In this document: positions 52,272-62,395 of the stretch, piece by piece
Layout: every line of letters begins with the position of its first letter
Numbering within the stretch: position 1 is the stretch's first letter
Assembly (NCBI GenBank): GCA_001566295.1
Contig: KQ964263.1
Location: 186,001 to 250,000 of the forward strand
Source of the DNA: Microdochium bolleyi
Taxonomy: Eukaryota; Ascomycota; Sordariomycetes; Xylariales; Microdochiaceae
Direction of reading: 5' to 3'
Length of the DNA: 64,000 nucleotides
Program-made: the position numbers and the translations under genes
The notes under the pieces: model-generated
Told to the model about the DNA's origin: nothing
The model's input: only the letters and a program-made list of their open reading frames with translations
The model's database searches: none

Positions 52272-54172
52272 ATGTCAGCTTCCAAGTATTTTGAGAAAGG
52301 ACCACCGATGGATTCCCCTACCGTCTCCGAGGCCAAGGCTTCTGACGGTGCCGACATCGACGTCGGCCAGTCGGTCGCCACGAGTGCTGGTTCCCAGGCT
52401 CTCCACCGCAAGCTCCGCGGCAAGGAGGTCCAGCTCTTTGCCATCGGCGGCGCCATTGGCACGTGTGAGTACCCCAGCCATTGCTTCCATACGTCGCGCA
52501 TGAGCTTGTGCTTTGATGGTTCTGTGCAAAGTGGTTGACAATGTCGTTGTGTGCTGCATCAGCTCTTTACGTGCAGATGGGTTCAGCCCTACCCAAGGGG
52601 GGCCCCGCGGGCCTCTTCCTAGGCTTCGTCATCTGGGGCTCGGTGATGTGGGCGGTCAACGAGTGCTTCGCCGAGATGGTCACCTACCTGCCCGTCCCGT
52701 CGCCCTTTGTGCGCTTCGCGAGCGAGTGGGTGGATCAGGCCGTCGGCTTCGCCATGGCGTGGAACTTTTTCCTCAACATGGCCTTCCTCGTGCCCTTTGA
52801 GATCGTCGCCATGAATATCATGTTCACATTCTGGACCGACAAGATCCCCGTCGAGGCCATCGTCGTGGTCATGATCGTTCTGTACGCGCTGCTCAACGTT
52901 ATCACCGTGCGGTACTTTGGCATCGCCGAGTTCTATCTGTCCATCTTCAAGGTCGGGCTGATGATTGCGCTCTTCTTCTTCACGCTCATCACCATGTCGG
53001 GCGGAAACCCAATCCACGATGCCTATGGCTTTCGCTTCTGGGGCAACCCAGGCGCGTTCGTGGAGTACTTTACACCTGGAGATCTAGGAAGGTTTCTGGG
53101 CATATTCGCATGCATGTACCAGGCCAGCTTCTCGTAAGTGCTTGCTCACATGGTATTCTATTCCTCTCAAAGACTGACAAGAGCTCGATAGGGTCTGTGG
53201 GCCCGAGTACATCTCCATGGTCGCCGCCGAGACGGAGAACCCACGCAAGACCCTGCACACTGCCTACAAGGCGTTCCCATGGAGAATCTTGTTCTTCTTC
53301 ATCGGCTCAGCCTTGTGCATGGGCATCGTGATCCCGTACAACGACCCGACGCTCAGTGCAATCCTGGGAGGCGCGGCTACCGGGAAGGGCACTGGTGCTG
53401 CATCGTAAGTCCACCTTGTTTTAGTACCAGTTACCAAAGCAACCTTTAAGACAACTGCTGATACAGCCAACCCAGGCCCTACATCATCGCCATGAATCGC
53501 CTCCAGATCCCCTTCCTCCCGCACCTGACCAACGCTCTCATCATGACGTCCATCTTCAGCGCCGGCAACGGCATCCTCTTCTCCGCGACACGCGTGCTGC
53601 ACGGCATGTCACTCTCCGGCCACGCGCCGCGCATCTTCAGCAAGTGCACGAAAGCCGGAGTGCCCATCTACGCGCTCTTCTTCGCCTTGTCGTTCTGCCT
53701 GCTCGCGTTCCTCCAGTCGAGCCGCTCCTCGGCCAAAGTCATGACGTACCTCGTCGACCTCGTCACGTGCTGCCAGCTGCTCAACTACGGCTTCACAGCG
53801 TTTACGTATCGTCACTTCTACGCCTCCCTGCAGCAACAGGGCGTGGATAGGGGCAGCCTGCCGTACCGGGGCCGGTGGCAGCCGTACACGAGCTACTACG
53901 CGATGGGCGGCACGCTGATCATGCTCATCTTCTCTGGCTGGTCGCTGTTCACGGACGGCGGGTGGGATGTCATGTGGTTCTTCCTGGACTATGGCATGAT
54001 TGCGTTCTTCGTGCTGGCGTACGCCGGTTGGAAGATTGTCAAGAGGACCAAGTACGTCCGGCCGGGCACGGCGGATCTCAGTCTGGGTGGGTTGAAGGAG
54101 GAGATCGACACGTACGAAACGCTTCACGAGCCGCGGAAGCAATCTAAGTTCTCGAAGTGGTTGGGTTTCTAG
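52272..54172 (+). CDS. Amino-acid permease (APC superfamily)
   Basis: Four exons, join(52272..52464, 52563..53133, 53192..53404, 53476..54172), give 557 residues with all phases matching. An alternative in-frame acceptor at 53467 would add three residues. After a soluble N-terminus, the first TM motif FAIGGAIGTSLYVQMG is split by intron 1. Further TM helices follow (VVVMIVLYALLNVITVRYFG, VGLMIALFFFTLI, ILFFFIGSALCMGIVIPY, ALIMTSIFSAGNGILFSATR), with the family line SVCGPEYISMVAAETENPRK. About 12 TM segments fit the length. It is a proton-coupled amino-acid or related uptake permease in the plasma membrane; specificity is not readable. Confidence 0.92.
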
Positions 54173-55346
54173 GTGGCGGGGGATTGTAGTCATTTTGTGA
54201 GTGACAGATTGTGTTTGCTTGATGTGAGGAGCTTAGTTAGTCATTCGTATTCATTCGCAATTCAGCACCCTCTAAACCCGATATTACTGCACTCTTCAGC
54301 GTGTAGATGATTGCTTTAGTTTATTTTCGTGGATATATCGCAGCAGCTCTCTGCATAATGATCAATTTTAATTTCCAAAAGGCTTGGTTTTGCCTTTCGA
54401 TTTGCAATTTCTCACTCAGTCAAACGTCGCTCATTCCAGTCGCAGTTGTCGTGATACAAACATATACATTTCTCTATCAAAACTTGAACCATGAAACCGC
54501 ATCTGCTATTTCCATTTTCCGAGAGATCGAAGAAATGAAAACAGCAACCCGCAGTCCTCCCAGTTTATGTTGAAGCTCATTTGTGCGATGCATACCCGCG
54601 ACCGACCACTCCGAAGCAGAACCGGTGCTGGACCGCTGGCAAGTACGTGGTAATGCTCGCCCGGCAGCAGTGACTTTATCACGGGTCCTTCTCGTGCTCA
54701 TACCTTCCAATCCACTTGCCACCGAGCCTCGAAAGACGGAATTTGGAGCAGCAGCCGGAAATTGTAGCCGCTAGCTTAGCACGAGAGGTGCCTCTCAAGC
54801 CAACGGTGCCCCCAGTCGCAAGGCCGAGACCATTTGTCGACTTCTGACGAGTCTTGCCCGTGTGTGCATGCAGCTTAGATAGCTCCAGCCGGCTCCCAGG
54901 CGGCCATGGAAGCCAAGCACGTACAGCCAGCCACAAGATACGTGGGGTAGCGCCCGACGGATGCGACTCACACAGGGTTGGAGCAGCCGTCCGGCGCTGG
55001 TGTCGGCGGAGTGTCCGATGTTGAATCTGCATGTATCGTGGCTCTCCCAGCGCAAGTCCCGCGAACTCTAAACAGCCCAGGGTCTTATCATGGCTCCCTT
55101 GTCTTCCCCGCACCCGACATCCCTGTTTCAATCTTCGGACGGCCCGATGCCTGCAAGGCCCACTCATCTGGCCGACGGTGGTACGTCGTTGATGATCAGC
55201 AATGGTGGGGGAAGATGCAACTGGCCCTTGAAGCACTGGCAAGCTTGTTTATAACATTGATTTTGCCTGCTTTCGCAGCTTGTATAGCTCAAGGCTGAAT
55301 GTTTCGAAGATCGAAGAAGTGCCAAGTTCCACACAACACATTCACC
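54173..55346. other. Intergenic, promoter of the CYP504-like gene
   Basis: 1.17 kb; the first 400 bases are AT-rich 3' flank of the permease. No gene or clear element is recognised. Confidence 0.5.
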
Positions 55347-57146
55347 ATGTCATTGACCCTCGACCAAGTCATCAACCCTTTGTGGCTCAACCAGCTCCAA
55401 GAGAACAGTAATCTGGTCTTGGCGCTCGGAGCCATTGCTTTGGGCGTTATCACGTACAATGTGAGTTTGGACCACTTCCCGAGCAGTTATTGTCATCAGC
55501 GCACTGACCTCGCTATGCCAATACCCAGGTCGCTTTCCGCACCGACATCCCTTTCATCAAGGGCCTGCCCGAGATCCCCGGCGCTGTGCCGATGTTCGGC
55601 CATCTGCTGAAGCTGGGCGATGACCACGCGACCGTGTGCGAGAAGTGGTGGCGCCAGTACAACCACTCGGTGTACCAGATCAAGCTGGGCAACACGCGGG
55701 CCGTGGTGGTCAACTCGTTCGAGGACTGCAAGAAGATGCTCCTCGGAAACCAGAACGCCCTCATCGACCGGCCCACGCTGTACACGTTCCACGGCGTCAT
55801 CAGCAGCACGCAAGGGTTCACGATCGGCTCCAGCCCCTGGGACGAGTCGTGCAAGAAAAAGCGTAAAGCCGCGGGCACGGCGCTCGGCAGGCCCGCCCTC
55901 CGTAATTACCTGCCCATGTTCGACCTTGAGAGCTACTGCATCGTGCGCGACATGCAGCGCGACAGCAAGGGCGACGGGAGCATAGAGATCGACGTGAGGC
56001 CGTATATCCAACGTTACGCGCTCAACACGACGCTGACGCTGTGCTACGGCATCCGCATGGACGCCGTGTACGACGACCTCCTGCGGGAGATCCTGCACGT
56101 CGGGTCCGCCATCTCGTTGCTGCGCAGCGCCTCGGAGAACCTGCAGGACTACGTTCCCTTGCTGCGGTACCTGCCGAACAACGAGAAGAATAAGCGGTCC
56201 AAAGAGCTCCGCGACCGGCGCGACGCATATCTGAACCTTCTCCTCGACAAGGTGCGCGCGATGATCAAGGAGGGCACCGACAAGCCGTGCATCAGCGCGG
56301 CCATCCTCAAGGACGAGGAGACCAAGCTATCCGGCGTCGAGGTGTCGTCCATCTGCCTCTCGCTCGTGTCTGGCGGGTTCGAGACGATCCCAGGGACACT
56401 GACATCATGCATTGGCTCGCTGTGCACGCCCGAGGGCCAGATCTGGCAGGACCGCGCGTACGAGGACATCAAGCGGCACTACCCGGATGTTCGGGATGCC
56501 TGGAAGGACAGCATCGAGCACGAAAAGGTGCCATATATCAACGCCATCATCAAGGAGGCCGGCAGGTACTACACTGTCAGCGCGATGAGTCTGCCGCGCA
56601 AAACGGTCACTGAGGTGGACTGGAACGGGGCCAAGATCCCAGCCAAGACGATGATCTTGATTAATGCGCAGGCTGGAAATCACGGTAAGGCTCCTCTGCT
56701 GCAATCCATTTTCATCACTTTTTTTTTTTTGGTTATCTCCCTGGGTTTCTGACGAAAGTATCACAACAGACGTGGACCACTTTGGCGCAGACGCCGCCAA
56801 GTTCGACCCCGAGCGCTGGCTCAAGAGCATCGACCCGCCAGCGGAGCGCGAGGCGGCCGGCCTGCAGCACCTCAGCTTCGGCACGGGATCCCGGGCCTGC
56901 TCAGGCCAGATCATCGCGCAGCGCCTGCTGTACGCGGCGATCCTGCGCATCCTGGCCTCGTACAAGATCGTCGCGAGCGAGTCGCAGCCACCGAACACGG
57001 ACTACGTCGACTACAACCAGTTCAAGTCGGCGCTCGTCGCGATCCCGCGCGAGTTCAAGGCTCGGTTAGTGCCCCGGGATCCGGCAGTCACGGAGGAGTG
57101 TCTGAGGATGGCAGAGGAGCGGACAAAAGATCACTACAAAGCATAA
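55347..57146 (+). CDS. Cytochrome P450, CYP504-like (phenylacetate hydroxylase type)
   Basis: Three exons, join(55347..55460, 55529..56684, 56770..57146), give 548 residues. The second intron contains a run of about twelve T. The N-terminal anchor is NLVLALGAIALGVITYN. Motifs: IPGAVPMFGHLLKLGDDHA, HGVISSTQGFTIGSSPWD, the I-helix region LVSGGFETIPGTLTSC (an unusual form without AGxxTT), ExxR in KEAGRYY, FDPERWLKS, and the haem loop FGTGSRACSGQ. The GGFETIPG line and overall layout recall CYP504 enzymes, which hydroxylate phenylacetate or hydroxyphenylacetate on the route to homogentisate. The family call is from memory; the substrate is an inference. Confidence 0.85.
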
Positions 57147-57768
57147 GCGACATTTGAGATGGGTGGCATCATTGGTTCGACGGGGTCGATAGAGAGCGCG
57201 GGAAATTACATAACACCAATGCCTGGCAGTAACACGTCCGAGGAAGAAAAGAAAAGCCGTCAATAGCTAAATTTGAGAAAATGACAGATGAGATACCAGA
57301 GCGAGAAATTTCCAAATGTGACGAGACACTGTGTACACAGTGGTCATTATTCTCACATGAAAGGCATCAAAGACACTCGGTGACCCCTGTGTGGACCAGA
57401 CCAAGCGCTTCAATGGAGTTTGAGCGCGACACGACGCTGTCCGTCTCGAATACCCCGCACGACGTCTCTGGACCATTTCGGCAAAGGCAGGCCCATTTCT
57501 TCAAGGGATATCTTCCCCGACTCGTAGCGCTGCATCTATCTGCTGCCCATGGGAAGGGGGGAAGTGGACATCCGCCGCCGTCGGACGTGCCGATACATAT
57601 TCAACCAGTCTCCACACTACCCTCCCTTTCCACTTCCGAAGCCTGGCATGGCGTTCTTTACCGGGATAAAGAAGCCGGCGTTGGAGAAGACTAGATACTG
57701 AACACTACATAGGTGCGGAGACACAACGCAAGCACTGCCTAATTCTGCATGCCAGAGCTTCCCCCGCC
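57147..57768. other. Intergenic
   Basis: The 137-residue open frame at 57281-57694 has no recognisable domain and I do not call it a gene. This region should hold the promoter of the dehydrogenase gene. Confidence 0.5.
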
Positions 57769-58928
57769 ATGGCTTCGACACTGGATATCGCAAGACTCTA
57801 TGGTGTGAAGGGCTATGTGGCGGTCGTGACCGGCGGCAGTAGTGGTCTCGGCTTCATGATCTGCAAGGTCAGTAACTCATTTTTGTACAGCACGTTTTGA
57901 TCAGAACGCGGCAAAGATGCTGGCTGACATCACGGCTGACATGGTATACCAATGTAGGGCCTTGTCACCAACGGCGCAAAAGTCTACCTCGTCGCTCTGC
58001 CTGGCGAGCCTATCGACGAGAAAGTCGCCGAGCTCAACGCGCTCTCCGCCTCACTCTCCTCGGGCGGCAGTGCAGTCAGTCACGCCTGCGACGTCTCGTC
58101 CAAAGATGCGATCGCGAACCTCGCGGCCTTCGTCAGCCAGAACGAGGCCCGGCTCGACCTGCTCGTCTCCAACGCGGGCATCCGGCGCGACCCGGCCGTC
58201 CCGTGCGACGTGCTCGCCGCGCCGCTCGAGGAGCTGCAGGCGTCCATGTGGTCCCACCGCGAGACGGATTGGGCTTCCACGTTCGCGGTGAACACGACCG
58301 CGCACTACTTCCTGGCCGTGGCGTTCATGCCGCTCTTGGCTGCTGCGGCAGCGTCGGGGCTGAGCGAAGGCAATGGGGATGGCAGAGGCTCGATCGTCGT
58401 GACGAGCTCGTGCGCGAGCATGCACAATGTGACAAATGTCGATCTGTCGAGCTACGCGGCCAGCAAGGCAGCAACGGACCACCTAGTGAGGCTGCTTGCC
58501 GCGAAGTTTGGCCGGTGGTATATCCGGGTGAACGGGATCAATCCTGGGTGTAGGTTCACTTGTCGTCCGCCATATGAACCTCGGCGAAGCTGACCGAGAA
58601 AACTTGATCTTAGTCGCGCCAAGCAACATGAATCCCGTCGGGGCGGAGGGGAATATCTTCAGCAACCTCTTCGATCAGGTGCCCGCGAGGAGGGCCGCTG
58701 GAGAGGACGACATCGCCGGCGCGGTTCTGTACCTGGCGAGCCGAGCAGGGGTAAGCTTTGACACTTTTCTTGGTTTACAATCGCAACAATCGGAATCATA
58801 AATGCGGCTTATGAGTTTGCAATAGTAGTTCACATGGCTGACACTTAGTAACGCTTCAGTCATACGTCAACGGCACGTCACTTGTGGTAGATGGCGGGAG
58901 GATATTGGTTGCCAATGGACAGCAGTAG
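57769..58928 (+). CDS. Short-chain dehydrogenase/reductase
   Basis: Four exons, join(57769..57867, 57958..58549, 58614..58750, 58860..58928), give 298 residues with all phases matching. Splicing restores the family line NPGFAPSNMNPVG and the end SYVNGTSLVVDGG. Cofactor motif TGGSSGLG at residues 21-28, NAGI, catalytic Ser in VVTSSCASMHN, and YAASK (Tyr-x3-Lys). It is a classical NAD(P)-dependent oxidoreductase of the Rossmann fold, cytosolic. The substrate is unknown. Its position after the CYP504-like P450 makes a shared oxidative pathway possible but not shown. Confidence 0.9.
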
Positions 58929-60012
58929 GGATCGGCGGATCATCTTAGTTCACTGAAGTGGCTCCCAGCATGCCGTCAGAGCATTCTCGTGTTTCTTGAT
59001 CGTCTTATTACTGTTCTCCTAGAGATGATAGGTCTTCTTGCAGTTCCAGTTGTGCTGTCCCCCTATTCTGTCACCCCCTCCACGGGCTGCTGCTTGTATT
59101 TGTGATCGCTGACGTGGAAGATGGCATCTGAGACGTTGATCCGGTCATGTGCTTATATGTCTGCGTCTGGTGACGAATCGATTCCGAGGTGACGAGTGAA
59201 TCAGACATGCCTGCTGTTCGTGTGCAAGATGTGGTATCCATCCACGGGCTACAGAGCCATTCACGAACAAGGGCGCCGAGAAAGGACGATCAAGCGCAGA
59301 CGATGTTTGCAAACTGCCCGGCACACAGACAGACAAATCTGAAGTTCAGTGCAAACCGGACGTTCTGTTCTTGATAATTCAAGCAGGAAAATTGCGCACC
59401 TCCATTACGAAGATCGCGTGTATAGACGGTCTGCGGGACCCTTCCACTCAAGGACGGTGTTCAAGCGCGTGCAAAAGCTTTCTTGGCGTATTAAAACCAA
59501 GCTGCCGATCGATTGGACATCGTGGATCGAGATTAAAGACAGGGGAGGGCAAGCCATGGAGCGGGACGCGGGCGCCACGCGATGGCTAGACTCTCTTGCA
59601 TCAAGGCTGGTGCATTGTGGTTACAACCCGATCTGTCGCCTTGCTCGATCAATCGAAGCCTTGGTAAGGGGAGAGTAAATTGATTTGGCGATCTTGCACA
59701 AGCGCACGCTATATATCACACAGACCGAGAAAGTTGCACGAGCTATATGCTCGACACTCGGATGCAAAGTCAGCCCCTGCAGTAGCCTCCGATCTTGGGA
59801 TACAATTCGGGCTAGACAGGCCAACTCGGCTCTAGCCAGCTAAATTGGTGGCTGACTGAGCGATCTAGACCTCGACGCTAGTAGTCAGCCGTCGAGCAGC
59901 CACGCACGGGGGGTAGTCTTTCTGAATATATATACCCTATACATTGGCCCCTTTTGGTAAAGACAATGGAGGGTTCCCCATGCTTTGCTAGCCCTCGCCG
60001 GTGTCCTCTACA
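58929..60012. other. Intergenic, nothing recognised
   Basis: 1.08 kb with short open frames only. A TATATATA-like stretch (59927-59934) lies about 80 bases upstream of the secreted-protein ATG at 60013. Confidence 0.45.
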
Positions 60013-61632
60013 ATGCCAAGTCGCCTTCAATTCTTGGGCGTTGCCCTCGCCGCCGTCAGTATGGCGCAAGCACTCCCAGGGCGCCCGCGTCCAGACGCCG
60101 ACAAGTGTTTCGCGGATACCAAGCTCCCAGCCGCTATAGTGCCCAGAGCTTCAGCTTTCTGCCTAGATTATCTCCACACCACGGTCAGTGTCGACATGGC
60201 GACCTCTACTGCCACGGTGACAGTCACTGCAACACAGCCTCCAACAAGTAGTGTGGTACAGGCAGCGGACCCGCCCAACGTCACGATTCCGACTACGACG
60301 ACGTTTCCAGCCCCTGTTATATCCTCGAATGCAGCCGCTTTCCATATCCGCGATGCCTTCCTACCAAGTTCTCCATCAGAGCTGAGCAGAGGCTTCAGAG
60401 GAGAGGAGTTCAAAGCGATACTGTCGTCTGCTTGCTCCTGCTATCTCAGCAAGGCGGCCACAACTGTCACTGTGACAGCCACCGCTGTCCCTACGCACTT
60501 GGTAACACCATTGCTCCGGCTGCAGCTCCTATGACTGTGACTGTGACGCACACGACCACGGCCACATTCTCTCAAATAATGCCTCTCACTCAGCTGGCCA
60601 CTTCGTGTACCACGACTCTTCAAACCTCGACATTGAGGTGGATCCACTGCAAACCCAGCCTCGTCTACCACGATCTCATCCTCCAGCACGACCGAACCCC
60701 CGACAACGAGGTCGGACCCTGAGACTGCAACATCTTCTTCCACAACCTCTGCACCCAGCGACACGCCAGCAGCGGAACTTCAGAGATATCTCATCAGCGC
60801 TCAATCACCATAATCTACCTCCAAAACTTATATTTCCAGCAAACCCGACGATATCGGAGGAGTAGGATCAAACATCGACTTTCTGTCAGAGGCGTTGCGG
60901 GTTCATGCTCTCCCCACGTGTCTCCCACTAGGCTGAGCCGAGGAAAAATAAATCCTCTCGAGTTCTCCGACCTCGTCCCTTCTTTGATTGACTCGTCAGA
61001 GTGTGCTGATTACATGGGTCTTCGCCTGTATAGTCTCCGCTGGGTCACCACTCGTCGCGGGCTTGGACTCATCCTTCAAGTAGAAGGACGGTTTTCACCG
61101 CAACATAAGCGTGGATACCACTGGAAATGAACATGTATGTCGGCGTGAGGTCTTCTCAATAGCAGGCTCTGTGGTTTATGTGAATGGAGCATACAATAGT
61201 CAGGTAGCCCGAACTCGCTTCTTAGCGGGCTTCACCAAAGTCCATCATCGCCGAGACTGCGTCGGCTCTGCGTTTGGAAACTGGTGCTCGAGCTCGGACA
61301 GCTGTGGGCAGACTACCGCGCATTGTGGCCTGGGATGGTAAGTTGGATCCTCCCCCTTGGTATCGACCATGACTACAGTTCTCAGCCGCCCGATCATACT
61401 GATTTGACACTAACATCATTTTCCAAACACGTGCAGTCAAAAGAGCTTCTCCAATTCATGCTTGAACTCCAACATATCCACTGTGGACGGCTCATGCGGC
61501 AGCACCAAGGGCGGGCTCACCTGTGCCGGCGGCAACTTCAACGGCCAGTGCTGGAGCAAGGACGGGTATTGCGGCAAGACGACGGTCTTCTGCGGCTCGG
61601 AATGCCAGAAGTATTTTGGAAAGTGCAGTTAG
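60013..61632 (+). pseudogene. Broken secreted Thr-rich / chitin-binding (hevein-type) protein gene
   Basis: The first frame (60013-60534) has a signal peptide (MPSRLQFLGVALAAVSMAQA) and the two cysteine modules of the 16.3-kb protein (KCFADTKLPAA, SAFCLDYL, AILSSACSCYL). Thr-rich sequence continues one frame over (about 60505-60650) and then back in the first frame (about 60652-60800, Ser/Thr-rich). At the end, two chitin-binding type 1 (hevein-like) domains are read across a clean intron (61338-61436, GTAAGT, CTAAC branch, GCAG): FGNWCSSSDSCGQTTAHCGL, then CQKSFSNSC and DGSCGSTKGG ... CWSKDGYCGK ... CGSECQKYFGKCS. A possible LysM remnant (NPLEFSDLVPSLIDSSEC) lies near 60950. The first hevein domain lacks its leading cysteine. 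Chitin binding at the cell wall is the ancestral role; the frame breaks argue that the gene is decayed. Confidence 0.6.
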
Positions 61633-62395
61633 ACATTGAAGTTGGTAGAAGCATCTCGTCAGAAGTAGGCTGTGATGCAATCTCAAATCGTCTTGTTTCA
61701 TTGTAATGTCTAAGACTTCAGATACACCATGGCATTTAAACTCCACTAATTTCAAGAAGTTCAACGGATCAAAGCTGTGAGGATGATTGATTTGCAGGCC
61801 GGTCGACAAGTTGTTATATGTTTAGCGTTCTAAAATTGACAGAAAGTCAATATTTAATATAGATCAATGCATAACTTGGCTCCGTGAAAGCACAGTACAT
61901 GTTCTCATTCTAAATCTCATGTGAGAGATATTGAGGAGCGCACGCCGCTGGCGTCAAATGCCATATTTCGGGAATCGGATTTCCTGCCTATATATGAGCA
62001 TTTTCGGCAGCGTGGGCTCTTGCCGAGGAAGAGGCTCTCCCTAATGTTCCAACAGAATTGGCTGTCACCACCGATGTTATCGCAATCGGCGAGGCCGCTA
62101 TCCCGGCGGCTGCACCGCTCCCCACAGCTCGGAACACGGAGTACTGCCCGAGCCGCCCCGCCTTTGTAAGGTCGTCGGCCGAGGCCGGTGACGGTGTGAC
62201 CCAGCTGCGCTTGACATTGCGGAGAAGGCATCTTACCAGCGTACCTACGAGGGGAAAATCGACTACAGGGCAAAACGATTGCACAGGGAAGAAAGGAGTT
62301 GCGTTGTGGACACTGATCTTCTCTCACCAGGCGACACAATCGGGAGACGCAGACATGTCGATAGTGGCGCTGAGCAGCGACACGTCGCAGTAAGC
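61633..62395. other. Intergenic, promoter of the amidase
   Basis: An AT-rich first part, then GC-rich sequence with an open frame (62058-62393) that has no recognisable domain and is not called. Confidence 0.5.

Noticed and set aside
57165..57190. Possible tRNA B-box-like GGTTCGACGGGG sequence
   Set aside because: No matching A box or cloverleaf can be drawn around it.
57281..57694. 137-residue plus-strand frame between the P450 and SDR genes
   Set aside because: No recognisable motif; it lies in the expected promoter/3' flank and has unremarkable composition.
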